This document shows positions 36,980-49,335 of a stretch of DNA of 64,000 nucleotides, piece by piece. The stretch is from Schistosoma haematobium. Its lineage: Eukaryota; Platyhelminthes; Trematoda; Strigeidida; Schistosomatidae. The stretch spans positions 60,611,591 through 60,675,590 of the forward strand of contig NC_067195.1 in the NCBI RefSeq assembly GCF_000699445.3, written 5' to 3'. The position numbers and the translations under genes were made by a program. The notes below the pieces were generated by a model, which was not told where the DNA came from, did no database searches, and worked only from the letters and a program-made list of their open reading frames with translations. Numbering within the stretch: the first letter of the stretch is position 1; every line of letters starts with the position of its first letter.

Positions 36980-37390
36980 GGTGTTATAAACTCTCTCTTT
37001 CTTACGGTTATGACCCAGCTATTCCTATTGCTTAGTATTCTCGGACACCGATTCACTCGACAAGTCCCCAAATCAAAACACGGTTGAACAGGAAGAGATT
37101 ATATTCCAAATAACAAGGTTAGATGGAAGTAAGAAGCACGTCAGAAGCACAATGGAGAAAACGTCAGTATATTTATAGTTTTTACATGAGAAGATTCTAG
37201 AGTGTTCTCCAACTATCGACTAGTGCTGATTGGATAAGAATTAGCCAATCAGCGTGCACCAAAGCAATCATGCATTGAGCATGCTTCAATACGGTCTATG
37301 TCCCGCTAACATAGGGAATTTTGAAGAACTCTTGAACAGACCAATTATATTGGATCCACTAAAAATTGAGGCACCACCTAAAGGATTTTA
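36980..37390. other. Unassigned insert inside the SR2-like copy
   Basis: Replaces the RT region of the element. It includes GTGCTGATTGGATAAGAATT and AGCCAATCAGCGTGCACC, an imperfect palindrome reminiscent of the CCAATCAG motif in the Merlin ends at 41 kb, but no terminal repeat is clear. Origin unknown. Confidence 0.35.
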
Positions 37391-37570
37391 TATATAGCAA
37401 ACCCTAACTTGGAATCCTGAAAGGGAAAGGAAAAGAGGAAGACCGAGGAAGACATTGCGTTGGCAACTGGAAGCCGACATCAAAAGAATGAATAGCAACT
37501 GAAAACAACGGGAAAGGATTGCTCAGGATGAAGTGGCCTATGCTTCTCCACGAGGGGTAACAGGGCTAAG

Positions 37571-40500
37571 TAAACGAGTAAAAGTCACGAACAAATCACA
37601 TCGTTGATCTCATTTTAAAGGCACTTATGAATATAAGTACTTTCAAGCATTGGATTTCCAGATAGGTAGTTTTAATCGGTAGTTCTAAAGAGTTTATCAT
37701 CCTAAAGGTATGTAACTGATAACTAGAAACTAGTCCAGTTCTATTTTACAACAATAACTTTTCTTCTTATCGAGATCTAGATCACAGTCCCCAAGTTCTA
37801 GTTAAACGTATAATCTTTTAAATAGGTTGTTTGTGGCATATTTCTTAGCTACCACAAAATCAAACTAGTAAGATGCGAAACGTTTTCCTTCCAAATATCG
37901 TTTTTTAATGTATCTTTTAAAAATATTTCCATTCTTATTGATGATTTTCTTCAGAACAGAAAGTTTCTTACAATTCTTATTTCCGGATATATCGAATTAT
38001 TGACTTAATCGACAAACACCTCGTCAAACTGTGGAGCAGATAAACTTAACTGCCTGTTGTTAATCATACGACCCTAGAACATATGTGCATATTATCAGAC
38101 CTAACAAAAGCCGGTTTTTAATAGAACTTTAAACCATATTACCCACTGTATAAATGAAAAACACCATCAATGAATTATGAAAATCATTAATAATTAATAA
38201 AGAATAGAATTAGTTACATTGGCCGGATGTGATAGTTGAAAGTGTGTTCCTGCAACAATCAGAGCATTTCAAATGATATTCTGGCTTTTTGTTTATTACA
38301 ATCTGTTTATTTGTTTATTTACAATTTTAAACTATGATGTTTCTTGGTCAATTCAATCATACTTTCGACTTTTAAACTTATTACGAACAATGCAATCAAG
38401 AGTTGGATCTGGCATTTGATAGAAATCGGGCTTCAACTATATGGATAACAATAAATTGAAAAATTGTATTTGAATAATCCCCGCGACTGAAATTTAAATA
38501 ATTCCAACGTTTCGTCCATTAAGCTAAGCCAAGATTCTTCAGAGGGGATATAGTCAAGATCCAGTTTTTACATTTAACGCTTTACATAATTCGTATTGAT
38601 TCTATTTTAAAATAACGGTAAGACATTCTTCATCAAAATAACCAGAAGAGGTTCACTAGTTAAATTTTAAAATATATTTGACAAATCAGTCTCACTAAAA
38701 CTACTATAACTACTTGTCTGGTCATTTAAACTCAATACAATTCGCTCCTTCTGGCCAAACAGTCACATTAACCAAACACAACTGATTGCGTAATTATAAG
38801 TTACAGAATGTATTATTCAATTCATATGTTTGTAACTAAGCCGTAAAACAAAAAAAAATTACATAAGGTTAATGACTTGTATTTTTAAAATCCAACTTAT
38901 TTTTTTTTAATGAAATCAATAAAGATGTTGAGCAGTATGCACACAACTCAATAATTCATATTTAAACCAGCCTGAATCAGCTATTAAAAGTTAATCGTTT
39001 GTCAATAACATCTTAATTTGGCTCAAAGTCATTCTTTGTTTAATGTTGATGCGGGTTGTAAACAAGAGACACATAATTTGATAACAATGTGGGCATGTAT
39101 ATTCTAAATACTCTTAACTTATATAACTTATTTTTTAACAAATTAAATGCAGGTCTATAACTGTATCAATGTTCAAACTGTACGTACATATTGAAGTGTA
39201 TATGCATACATCTGTGTTAGTATTTATAAATGATAAAATGTATCGAATGAAATGTGCATTATTATAAATGGCTGATAATTATGAAATTAGATAGACAGAC
39301 GGATAGGTAGAATAACTAACACAAACACAGAAAAATAGCAAAATATCTTAAATTAGTGTTTGAGTAATTGATTATAGTAACCAGAAAATCTGATTGTAAA
39401 TATAAAACTCATGTATGTAAAGTATTGTTGTATATTGATTTTCACGTGCTAGGTGTATTCAGTCTAGGATATTGAAGAAAAAGAACTTAAGGTTTTTAAA
39501 TATGTAATTAGTGGAATCTCTGCAGGAGTATACGAATATGCAAAAGGAATACTTTTTTAAGTGAAATATATATTAAAATCAATAATCAGTCATATAAAGC
39601 TATCTGTTCGTCACCCTGATTAGTAGTGTAACAGATAAGATGGAATCATAGTTAGTCTATGAGTGAAATCGATAAACTGTTATTGTAAAAATAAATCAAA
39701 GGATATCGTCGGTAAATAACATAGAAAACTGTACATCAACTCAAGTTGCTACATCACAACAGAATAAGGAGAATAAATTAAGAAGATGAGGATTAAAGAA
39801 ATTGAAATGACAGTAAAAACTGTAATGAAAACATGGGACACAGGAAACAAAAGGTTCAACAGAATGGGGATTACAAGTATGTTTGCATTACTCCAACCTA
39901 TTATGAGCCAATCAACCGAAAGTCTCTATCTTATCCCAAAAACTAACCGAGAATTCTGAGTCAGCACACTTGATTTAGAACAACATTAAAGGATATCTCG
40001 AACTAACGCCATACCTTGGAATAGTTCCCCTTAGTCTTCTTCCGACCTCCCTCTATGATACACAGCATGTGTCATGTGAGGTAGCTGTGCTTATGTTACA
40101 GATATCCCAGTCACCTCAGTTAATGGAAGTTCACCGGATCACTGATTGATTTCCTGTATCTGATTCGTGTCTTACACGTGATATTTACCTCTTTCAGCAG
40201 GCAGTATCAACGTTTGCAACTAGTACTTCGAAGATACCCATGATAAAGTACTGTCGATGTGCGCAGGTCTCCTCCTGACATGAGTCATGTTGTAAAAATG
40301 AGAAAAAATAAAATAAAACTGTTATTGCTGGTCAGATAGTCACACCTTGTCCAGGTATGCAAACCATAAACGGACGTTTTGAATCCACGCCAAGATCTTA
40401 TCAACCAGAAGACCTAGTCAGAATGACAAGATATATGAATTGATTAAGATGTCTAACTAATTTACTCTCATTAGTTAAATTAAGTGATAGGCACTGACCA

Positions 40501-41038
40501 GTGTTGGAATAACATTCTATATTTAGAGGATAGTAAGAACATTTCAAACATTTTTGCGACATCTGTAATTAGAATAATCTGTAATTTGACAGCACCTTGA
40601 CTAAACAGAACTAATTGACCAAAATAGTGAAGGTCTGAAAGATAATCTTTCGTTAGTAAATCGATACTCAAAGAGTTACCTACAAAAACATACCAATGAA
40701 AACATTATGTGAAAATGTGGAGATTTAATAATATTGTAAAGTTTGTCAATTTGTTTGTCAGTCTGTCATGCATTTTTATTCATCAAAATTTATTAGTGAA
40801 TCGAATAATTGATTACCCTTAATTACTCAGCTGACACAGCAATTATAAACACTTCATATCTGATTGGTAGAATAACTTCAATGTGAATATCATTAAATTA
40901 TTAAAACAATTTTAATATTCATAAATAATAATTTATAACACAACGGATCCAAAATAGAATTGGTAATTATAATCTAAATAATAGCTTCATTTAACAAGTT
41001 ATTCATCAGTTAAACAAACTGAATTTTATAAACTTTTT
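37571..41038. other. FERM gene intron, no gene recognised
   Basis: Mostly AT-rich. Around 39860-40420 the sequence is more complex and looks like an old insertion, without coding signature. At 38500-38550 a PLE-like AACGTTTCGTCCATTAAG string occurs, considered and not accepted as a ribozyme. Confidence 0.4.
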
Positions 41039-41827
41039 GGCGAGACTCTAATTTATGGACGAGCCAATCAGAGGTGTTTTAGAGATTTCAAGGTTACAGC
41101 GCCAACTTCAGTGATTAATGCTAACGTACTATCAGTTCACAGGGAATTTTGTACAAATCGTGATAAATGAGCGGCTATAACAAATAAAACGGCGAGACTA
41201 CAATTTGTGGACGAACCAATCAGGTATAAGATAATAGATCCCGGAATTTAACGCGAAAGCCTTTCATCCATTTGGCTAAATACATTTCTGGCATTATAGC
41301 TGATGTCAGTTCGTGATGAAAACCGCATATATAATTCCTAGGGCAAATTACGACAATTATTGCGAACTGGATAATAAAAGCACCAGTAACATTGGTTGCA
41401 GCCAGGTACTACACAATATACGGAGTTTGGAGAGCGTACAGACTCCTACATAGGCTTGGTTATGTGCATCGTGTCGTTATTCACAAGTAGCATTTTGTGC
41501 ACTCAACAACCGGAGTGCACATAAACAATATTGAAGATATGTGGTCGAGGCTGAAAGTTTTCGAGACTTTATCATGGCTCCAGAGGCCGACTATTCTGTA
41601 GCCGTATGGATGATTTCCTCTACTGCATTCATTACAATTTTAGAACCTCTGAACCTCTTTATAACCTTGACAAGTTTTTGAACCATGTATAAGAAGTGTA
41701 TCCACTTTATTTCCTTGGTTTTGTATAACATATTTCTACTCTATACTGACTGTTTGCTGATTGGCTAATATTTTTTCAAGGTCACTGAAGATTCGTTCAA
41801 AGGTCGTCCATAAATTAAAGTCTCACC
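41039..41827 (+). mobile_element. Merlin-type DNA transposon relic
   Basis: Terminal inverted repeats GGCGAGACTCTAATTTATGG at 41039 and its counterpart at 41827 (reverse complement GGTGAGACTTTAATTTATGG). The flanks AAACTTTTT (41030-41038) and AACCTTTTT (41828-41836) form a 9-bp target duplication with one mismatch, as expected for Merlin. The interior keeps a transposase trace of the IS1016/ISXO2-like type, including GVWRAYRLLHRLGYVHRVV and, after a stop, TTGVHINNIEDMWSRLK. The catalytic Asp expected just before the W-R-A-Y motif is gone. A second left-end copy lies at 41191. Confidence 0.82.
41341..41560 (+). pseudogene. Merlin transposase remnant (DDE domain)
   Basis: Only the second half of the catalytic domain is readable: ANWIIKAPVTLVAARYYTIY, then WRAYRLL, GYVHRVVIHK, a TAG stop (about 41488), HFVHSTTGVHINNIEDMWS and RLK. 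The N-x-I-E-x-x-W-S/G-x-x-K motif with its Glu is characteristic of Merlin transposases. No start and no full frame survive. Confidence 0.75.
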
Positions 41828-42494
41828 AACCTTTTTGTGAGCTAGACTTTTAATTTGAGAATCTTCTCAACAAGAGCAGTTTGAAATAAAATTAAATTTT
41901 GCCTTTGCCAAATTTCTAAAACATAAATGCTGCTTTGCAAGTGTTGTCGTATTTCACTACTGTAAGTAGTATATAGTTGTAATAAAACAGTTGTTACGAG
42001 TAAGTCTGTGAACACACGTCAATCGTATTGCAAATGATGATAGTGATATTATCCAAATCCTTAAATTGAAGTTTCTACTTACAAATTGAATCAATTAATC
42101 ATTAAGCCTAAGATACAACTTACATAATGAACTTTTGTTGACTATGTTAAAAATTTATCTTAACAATAATAAAATCTGTAATTCACTATTTATAAAAATG
42201 GATCAACTTTTCTAAACGATGCTATACATATGATTGGTGAAACCTTTCAAATTAAATGTGAAGGTTTTTTAAAGTATGATATACTGATTTTCACGTGGTA
42301 ATCATTACTATTTATTCTACCTTGTTTATGAATCGTAAAAAAAAAAGAAAAGATGAGATCAGAATGAGAATTTATTTTTTAAAAAATATTAGAAAGTTTG
42401 TCAGCTGTTTCCAATTTTTGAGAAAATCTGATTATTACTAGTTAAACAGATGACATATGAATTCACTTTAATTAAATAATTCTGTTTATCAGAA

Positions 42495-42700
42495 AGGGTT
42501 TTGTGGAGATTTTAGAAATTTCACTGATTGAAATCATGAGTCAACTGAAGCTAAACCACCATGGAAAACCTGGAAGCACTGGACGGCCGTTGGATGCGCA
42601 CTACTGAGGAGTCCCATACTAGGACGAAACAGCCGTCCAGTGCTTCCAGGTTTTCCATGGTGATCTAGCTTCAATTGACTCATGGTTTCAATTCTGTCTA
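42495..42700. mobile_element. Compact foldback of the hammerhead SINE
   Basis: The arms 42527-42590 (minus-sense tail) and 42629-42692 (plus-sense tail) pair at 59 of 64 positions. The 38-bp loop contains the 5' half of a hammerhead whose 3' half lies in the right arm. The outer flank has the TTTGTGGAGATTTTAGAAAT tail (minus sense). No tRNA-like head is left. Transcribed, it would form a long hairpin. Confidence 0.8.
42592..42647 (+). ncRNA. Hammerhead ribozyme, variant N7=G, core intact
   Basis: Core CTGAGGA (42604-42610) and GAA (42626-42628). Helix II is GTCC/GGAC around a CATACTA loop. Helix III is ACAG/CCGT with one mismatch, and the cleavage triplet GTC ends at 42637. Helix I pairs GCACT(A) with (C)AGTGC, the base pair next to the core being mismatched, and GGA with TCC beyond an internal loop. 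N7 is a non-conserved core position, so G there is compatible with cleavage. Confidence 0.65.
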
Positions 42701-43151
42701 GTCAATTACATGTAATTTAATGAAATATTGTTTTGAAGATCATTCATTTTATGCAGAGTAAAATTTCTCAAATAACCCAAACTTTTGATGGAGTTAATCA
42801 CATTATGGGATACAATAACATCTACTCAAAAATCAGTACTCAGTAAATTTAGAACGAAATAATCCTTAGATTTTTATACTTTCTGAATAATACAGGAGTG
42901 GAAGATAATCTCTTTGTTCTAGTTAGAACTTATTAGTCGTAAGTCTAAATTTTGCCGTTTACAGTTTCGTTGTAAATTCAAATGATCCTTATTCACACTA
43001 AACATTAAAATGTTATTTATAAGTTTATTAAACAGGAAATAGCTTATTAATAAGATATAGTTTTATTTCTGTTATCGATCTACCATTACATAACCTACAA
43101 TGAATTATCTTTCCTTTAACAGTTTACAAAAACCAAGTTAAAATACTATTG

Positions 43152-43428
43152 TGGTGTGTGCTACTGATGTCGACAGATATAATTAGTGTGTATCATCAAT
43201 TGAAAGTGAAATCCCTGGAGGTTCAGAAGATCGAAGAAACGAGAACGAGAACAGAGAATGATTGGTGTGGAAACGAAAGAATAATGAAGTCTGAGACGAT
43301 TGATTGACATTTTGCAAATAAATTATTTACTGTATGGTTCTCAGATTTTACTGAGAGATTCTGTAATTTTACATTCAAATCGATTCGTTCATCCCCACTT
43401 ATGTTCTCGTTGACTACGCTATGACTAT
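43152..43428 (+). repeat. Dispersed repeat R1, copy 2
   Basis: Second copy of the repeat at 10384, same orientation, including AGTGTGTATCATCAATTGAA and GAGAACAGAGAATGATTGGT. It contains an extra ~25-bp segment (AAATCCCTGGAGGTTCAGAA) absent from copy 1. Class unknown. Confidence 0.7.
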
Positions 43429-43439
43429 TGTAGCTCAAG

Positions 43440-45264
43440 AACCTAATCATCTAATGAAATTTTCAAACAATATACTCAGTCTTTTAAGATTTTGGCTGTC
43501 ATAACTGTGTCAAAAAATGAAGTTGATTAATGAAACTTTTCAGCCAAACGAAGCTCGGCTGTGAAATTCAGAATGAGTTTAAACCAGTTTGGAAGAACTG
43601 TTTCCCAGCTGATAAACTAAAAATTTATTTCAAACATTAGAAACTTTTGGCTTATGCGATTTAAAAGAAGGCATTTTGTCAATATCTTAATAAACCACAT
43701 CTATATCTTTTGATTACTTTAAGTAGAAACAAACAATTTACAATACAGAATAAACCACTATGAAGAGACATTTACATTGGCAATTTTACTATGATGAAAA
43801 TATAGATGGAAATAGTAAACATTCTTAATGATCATCATTAACTGGGAGGATAAAATTGGATAAGCTATTTAAAACCCTTGTGGATTTAAGTAGATGGTTT
43901 TCAGTAAAAAAATATCAGTTTGATGTTCATAGAGATAAGAGATTTTTTTGAAAATCATACATTGATAACATTACAGTACCACCATTCAAGAAACACTCAG
44001 AGTTTATTGGTCGTAGGTATGAAAGCCTGAAAGATACGTTTTTATCACGTCTAAAATTGATCTGACTATTACAAATTTGGTGTTCTAGAGCTTCATATAG
44101 ACGTCAAACAATTTGTAATTTTGAGATTTATCTATAAACATATATAAATACATGGAGACGGAATTCAGATAATAAAAACAAAATTGTAGAAAAAACGACT
44201 CAAAGACAGACAGTAATATTAAAGACAAGAAATTACGTAGAAACAAGGAAAGGAGGGAAGAGATTTAAAGTAGTAAAATAACAATAACTACATCAATAAC
44301 ATTAAAGACATAAAAAGAAATACGGCTTACTACAAATGAATATGATGATTTTATTCAGCTATTCATGTTGACCCACCCAAAATGAACACTAGTTGACATT
44401 GATCAATTTCATCATTGTATCATATTTTAAGTAAGAAAGAGACATGATCAAAGGACAAAGTAGAATTTGGGTTAGAACAAGATTGAAATGAATAAGAAAG
44501 GGATTACATTAATGAGTATCAATGTACTGGATATTACGATAGTAATGATAATGAAAATAATAAAACATGTAAACTATATTTATCTACTTATTAGTCTACT
44601 TAAGTTAAATATGTAACCAATAAATATCCATGATGAAGTTATGGGTCATATTGGTAATTATGATCTTAAATATGACTGCTGATATATTAAAAAAAGATTT
44701 GAATAATTAATGTATAATGTACATATATTAGTTATTCTGATTATCTTATACATGTACTTGACCAGATATTTGTTATTTTATGGAGCTGATCTTAAAATAA
44801 ACACAATTTAAGTACCTAAAATGTACCAGGTGAGGATGTCAAGAAAAGTTGTATGTTGTAGCAAATGCTTTTTGATTCCTATAATATGTTTGGTTGAATA
44901 AAACTTATTTATTACCTAAAACTATGAATAAGCTCAAATACATTGACGTTTGACCAAATTCTTGGTTTTTTTGAGTTTTGGTATAAATTCCTCATTTATT
45001 GTACTGAATTGAAAAATAACTATTACGGACAATATCAAAAAGTAATATAGACAAGATTTAAACCACAAAAAAGCATAATTGTGGTGTTTGAATGAACTAA
45101 TCATTCCTTTATACTTGTTGAATGCTTGATTTCGAATTCCAAATACAGTACATTCATTCGTGCTTATCTAGTACTTCTTGATCCGATTACGTTATTTCTG
45201 GAATTCTTAGTTTATACAATAATTCAAATACTTCTAATTATCACAATAATTTTTTTGCTAAATT
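43440..45264. other. FERM gene intron, nothing recognised
   Basis: AT-rich DNA without identifiable repeats or coding signal. Confidence 0.5.
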
Positions 45265-47043
45265 GGTCAGTCAGTCAATCAGTCACATGAAACCTGATAT
45301 GTATGTACGTCGGTTCAAGTTACCATATCTCGCTATCACAGAAAGATGAGATTGTCAGTCCAAATTCCAGAACAGTATAGGTAATAACAGTATAAGTGGT
45401 AATAGGAATGATTAGGGACCGAAGATAAAACTCGAAAAAAAAAACAATAAATTAACAAAATAAAAACAAAAATAGTTATGAGGAATTTAAAATCTCAGGA
45501 TTCAGGGGAAGACAAGGAATGGATGCACTTGCGTCAATGCAAACGATTTTGAGCCACGTCATTCAAAGTCTAACCATTGGCTACGAGAATCGCGTGGACT
45601 TTAAACAGGTAGTCTGTACCTACTAATATGGCTAAGTCAAATTGTCAGTGACTTCATGGAATGATTCCAAGTTTTGGTTTAGCCGCCCCTAGATTTCTTC
45701 TAGCCTGCCCCTGAGCCAGAAAACATCACCCGTCTAGGTAGGTGGTGGCTGGGCATATGTAACACATGTCTGAACCAGCTCACTTAATGAGGCTTGACCA
45801 CCTCACCAATCAATTTACCATCCTACCCAGTACCCTGTTCCTAGCCCAGGCATTGCCTACTCCGTGGTCCAAAATATATGAGCAATGTTTCGAATACACG
45901 TGTAATCTAATACCAGGCAACCCACCAATACCCTTTATTCCTAATGTCCATGTTTCACATTCGTAAAGTAGGATGGAACAGAAAGTTGCTCAGTAAACTC
46001 GTCCTTTGATTGGTAGACAGATATCTCGCCTACGCCACAAGTGACGCAAGTTGGTAAAGGCCAATCAAGTCTTCTGAATTTGTCCATATTTCGTCACACC
46101 AGACCATCAGCACTTCTAGTCTAACAGGACCTGTCCTGCTTTAAAACTTAATCCTTTACCTACACTGGCGACGCTGCGAGAAGTAGCACTGAGGTTTTCA
46201 GATGCTTAAAGCGTAAATCATGCAGGATCTTAGAGTTGAAAATGTGATGTTAGATGAATGATCTTACTTGAGTCTTGTATACGTATTTCGGAGACGCGGC
46301 ATGTATCGTTGACGCGAGACTCTAGAGACATGGCCAAAGAATCCTGTTTTCCTATCTGACACAACGTTCGAATGCTGAAAAACTTCAACGTGTAGTTTAG
46401 AGAATGGTTTAGGAGACCAGGAATAACATTTTGTGAACTTAAATCATTAGCATTGGTGGCGTGTGGTGATAAAGAAGAAGGAGAAGGGTTAGTCGCGGTA
46501 TGTGCTACGTGGGCGGTTGTTACTTTTCGGCTGCCCACACCGTGTAAGAATGTTTCTTCTTAAGGAACCTGAAAAGAAGCCGAATTAGTGATGGTCTTAG
46601 CGACCTGGAAGCGTGATCACAGAGCCCAAGGGACAACTGCATGAGGCCGGACGCGCACGAACTTTTTGTGGGAAGTTTTGATGTGTCAGCTTCGAACTTC
46701 AAAAGCCCTTACTGTCAGGAACGGGAATCCGTGAAGGTAAGGTGAGGTGTGACATTCTTAGGGTCAAACTTTTATAACCATTTTCTTTTGCTTTGCGAAA
46801 GCAGCATCGTTGAAGATGTTGGTCATCCGAGGGGAACACCATACGGCCGTCACACCCCTCAACAGTTGGCAGTACGACTTCTCCCTTGAGCATTAACTCG
46901 CTGATTCTAGTTTTACTGTTCTCCGACCGACCTACCTGACATGGTAGGATCCAAGAAAACATGTGTTCCAGCCGATAAAATTCGACTGAGCCATCACGAT
47001 ACGTAAGCCCAACCACTACGACAAGGCAGAAGCCATGGTTGGA
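45265..47043 (-). mobile_element. RTE family 2, internally deleted copy retaining both ends
   Basis: On the minus strand the 5' leader starts near 47043. It runs through a leader reading frame (VVVGLTYRD ... LEHMF ... PCQVGR), then the start of the endonuclease (VRTLCQIGKQDSLA, SEIRIQDSSKIIH) near 46400-46250. The sequence then jumps to the C-terminal RT region at about 46080-45500 (equivalent to 58790-59310 of the plus-strand full copy). It ends with a (CAGT)n tail at 45265. Most of the endonuclease and all polymerase motifs are missing. It appears considerably older than the pair at the right end. Confidence 0.82.
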
Positions 47044-47061
47044 ATTCGCTAAATTAACCAA
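46699..47061 (-). pseudogene. Leader ORF of RTE family 2
   Basis: Open for 120 codons. It aligns in the same frame with 55644-55958: both show VGL-YRD, E-Y-LEHMF, PCQ-GR, GEVVL-TVE-CD and VFPSD-QH. Conserved across a clearly diverged copy, so either a short first ORF or a constrained leader. The function is unknown to me. Confidence 0.5.
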
Positions 47062-48365
47062 GTATATAACTATCGTTTGGTAGATAAATTTACTTCGAAA
47101 TAGTATATTTAGTTTGGTCTATTCGGACTATTTATAAGACTTCGAAGATAGACAGTTCGAGTTCCCAAACGTTTCGGCAGAACTTTGGAATAAAACTAAC
47201 CAAAAGGAATTCATTAGTAAGGTAAAGGTATAAAGGTATACAAGAAATACTCAACAGTATTTCTTCTTTGACCGCCTTGTTAAATATATAGAATGACAAC
47301 TTTTTAACAATACCAGATCAGAAGTCAATCAAACAACTTAAAACGTACTGCATAGGGATTCGGAAATATTAGATCAATATCATTCTTCTCCTGCCACTGT
47401 TTTATAAAGCATCAACCTTTCATTCAGTTATTGCCTAGGAGATTTGTCAAATATTATAATTTCATACTCATAAGTTCATTAACGGATGTTTATTCTTCTA
47501 CTAACAACAATCTTCATTACTTCTAACAGGTTGATTTTATTATTTTTGTCCTCCGAAAAAATCATCTGATTCGATCATCGTAAATTTACAAACGTTTTCT
47601 ACTGGTTTAAGGTTTTAATTATAGAATCAGATGAGTCAGTAAGATATATTTGTCAATAACGAAACAATAATCAGTTTTCTTAGTTCAACTCAACTTTGAA
47701 TAAAATTACGCAGTTTTACACAAATTAGACAAACAACTTTACTAGACATAACTTTGAATAGTTTTACGTTTCTTAGAATTTCTGCGCATTTTTGTTCATC
47801 AGTCATTCAGTTGTTACGAATAACTGCGTATTCGTAGCGGACGATAACAAAGAGAATTATTTTTGTACTGCTGAACGGTTTTGTTAAAAATAATAATAGT
47901 CAGTGAGTCAACGATTTCTATCCAATTTCTGCACCATCAGAAAATAATAGAAATCATAGGTAAAGAGCAAAAATTCAGGATTCGAACAGTTTAATAATTA
48001 CATTTGGAATATATCTTTAGTAAACAAGTTTCAAAGAAAGTAAATATCTGGTTCCTGTCTCATGTACTAGATTTCAAGTTATCAAGTTACCAACGACTGA
48101 ATATGTTTACTCAAAACAAACATGTATTCTTCTCCAAATGATCTTTTAGATTGACTGTAAATAATTCATTACGTGTGCCTGCATCCCGAATCTGATGTTC
48201 ACTCTTAAAACCAGGCCCACTATTGCTCTCTTCAAAAGCCACTGTTATCTGCTTAACTACTGAGTCTATATGGTTATTCAATTGTGCAACAGGTATAAGT
48301 TTGAATTCAATTTCAAATGGTTTGGATTATCCTGATGTTGATATTTTGACTGAACTTTGATTAGT

Positions 48366-48500
48366 CTTGGTTAGTATATGCCCATCCTGTACGGATTTCT
48401 TCGATAAAGCCGTTATAATGCAGGTACATTCAAATGATAAGTCCTAAATATGTCAAAATCCGCGTCCTGGATTCCACTGCTAGCCACATTCTATCTGTTC
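48366..48500 (+). mobile_element. S-alpha SINE, decayed
   Basis: GCAGGTACATTCAAATGATAAGTCCTAAATATG ... CGCGTCCTGGATTCCACTGC (split here by a broken GTCAAAATC) shows both helix I strands well preserved, but the core reads ATGATAAG and GAAAC has become CAAAATC. Dead ribozyme. A minus-sense head fragment may lie just upstream (48180-48300). Confidence 0.65.
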
Positions 48501-48985
48501 AAATATTAAATTGTCGTAATGGCCTATACCGAGACCAGACGCATAGGATATACATATGCCAACTAAGGCTAACCAAATTTCAGTCAAAATATCAACGACA
48601 GAATAAACCAATCCATTTCGTAGTGAATTAAAGTAAGTTGGACAGAAGTTGAAACCTATCATGTATAATAATACCATATACAAACACAATAGCCTATTGA
48701 TTAATAAATCTCAAAGCATTAAACCACATATATTTGTTACAATAATGTTATCTCAATGTTTGCACAAATGAAATTTCCTTCAATTCGATCACAAAAGTTT
48801 TCTAGTTAAAATCCTGTATTTCTTTTTCAAAGAAAAAATAACTAAAACTGTCTATTAAACTACCATTGAATACAAAAAATGATCATAATTATCTAGGTAA
48901 AATATCAAAAACCCGTACTTCATGTTATACATAATAATTATTGTTTTCATCTAAACAAATTTCTAACATCGATATATTATTTGTA

Positions 48986-49245
48986 TCAGGAGTTTTTGTG
49001 GATATTATAGCAATTGCAATAGTATAGATCATGAATCAATTAAGGCTAGACCACCATGGAAGACCTGGAAGTTGTGGACGGCCGTTTCGTCCTATTGTGG
49101 AACTTCTCAGCAGTGCGCATCCACAACCTCACCTCTCGATATTCGAACTAAGGACTTATCAGTCTCGCGCACGAACCCTTAACTTTTAGTTCAGTGCTTC
49201 CAGGTCTCCCATTGTGGTCTAGCTTCAACTGACTCATGACCTCAA
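48986..49245. mobile_element. Hammerhead SINE foldback
   Basis: Minus-sense tail and ribozyme block 48986-49180 (core CTGAGAA, G8 changed to A) followed by a plus-sense tail 49186-49245 (CAGTGCTTCCAGGTCTCCCA ... AACTGACTCATGA). Arms of about 55 bp pair with several mismatches. Confidence 0.7.
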
Positions 49246-49335
49246 GTATTAAAAATATTTTACTTCTTTATCAAAGTAATAAATTTATCTACTGTGAAGT
49301 GGAATTTCTATAAACGAATAAAATGTAACAATAAG

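Larger units (their letters stand above)
35583..37570 (+). mobile_element. SR2-like RTE retrotransposon with endonuclease half and 3' end, RT deleted
   Basis: Reading the plus strand in several frames shows the apurinic endonuclease: GTWNVQTM at about 35713, ISETHRNQAGH, QCYAPTNDS, DLNDKIGIDNTGYEDIMG and a decayed I-D-H-I-C region. The linker follows, with KMKLKLKKHRTTGE, RFQALQDLLEEE and MKKLAGKYSKPER. The sequence then leaves the family near 36975. At about 37400-37570 a 3' terminal part ([15 protein letters not shown], ending GTAACAGGGCTAAGTAAACG) returns. Reverse transcriptase motifs are absent. Many stops; not functional. Confidence 0.82.

Noticed and set aside
38500..38560. Hammerhead-like string on the minus strand (CTGAAGA ... 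GGACGAAACG)
   Set aside because: The two core pieces are present but the segment between them does not form a convincing helix II, and no cleavage triplet with a matching helix I is visible.
43223..43450. 75-codon minus-strand frame
   Set aside because: Falls inside repeat R1 and is not maintained in the other copy at 10384.
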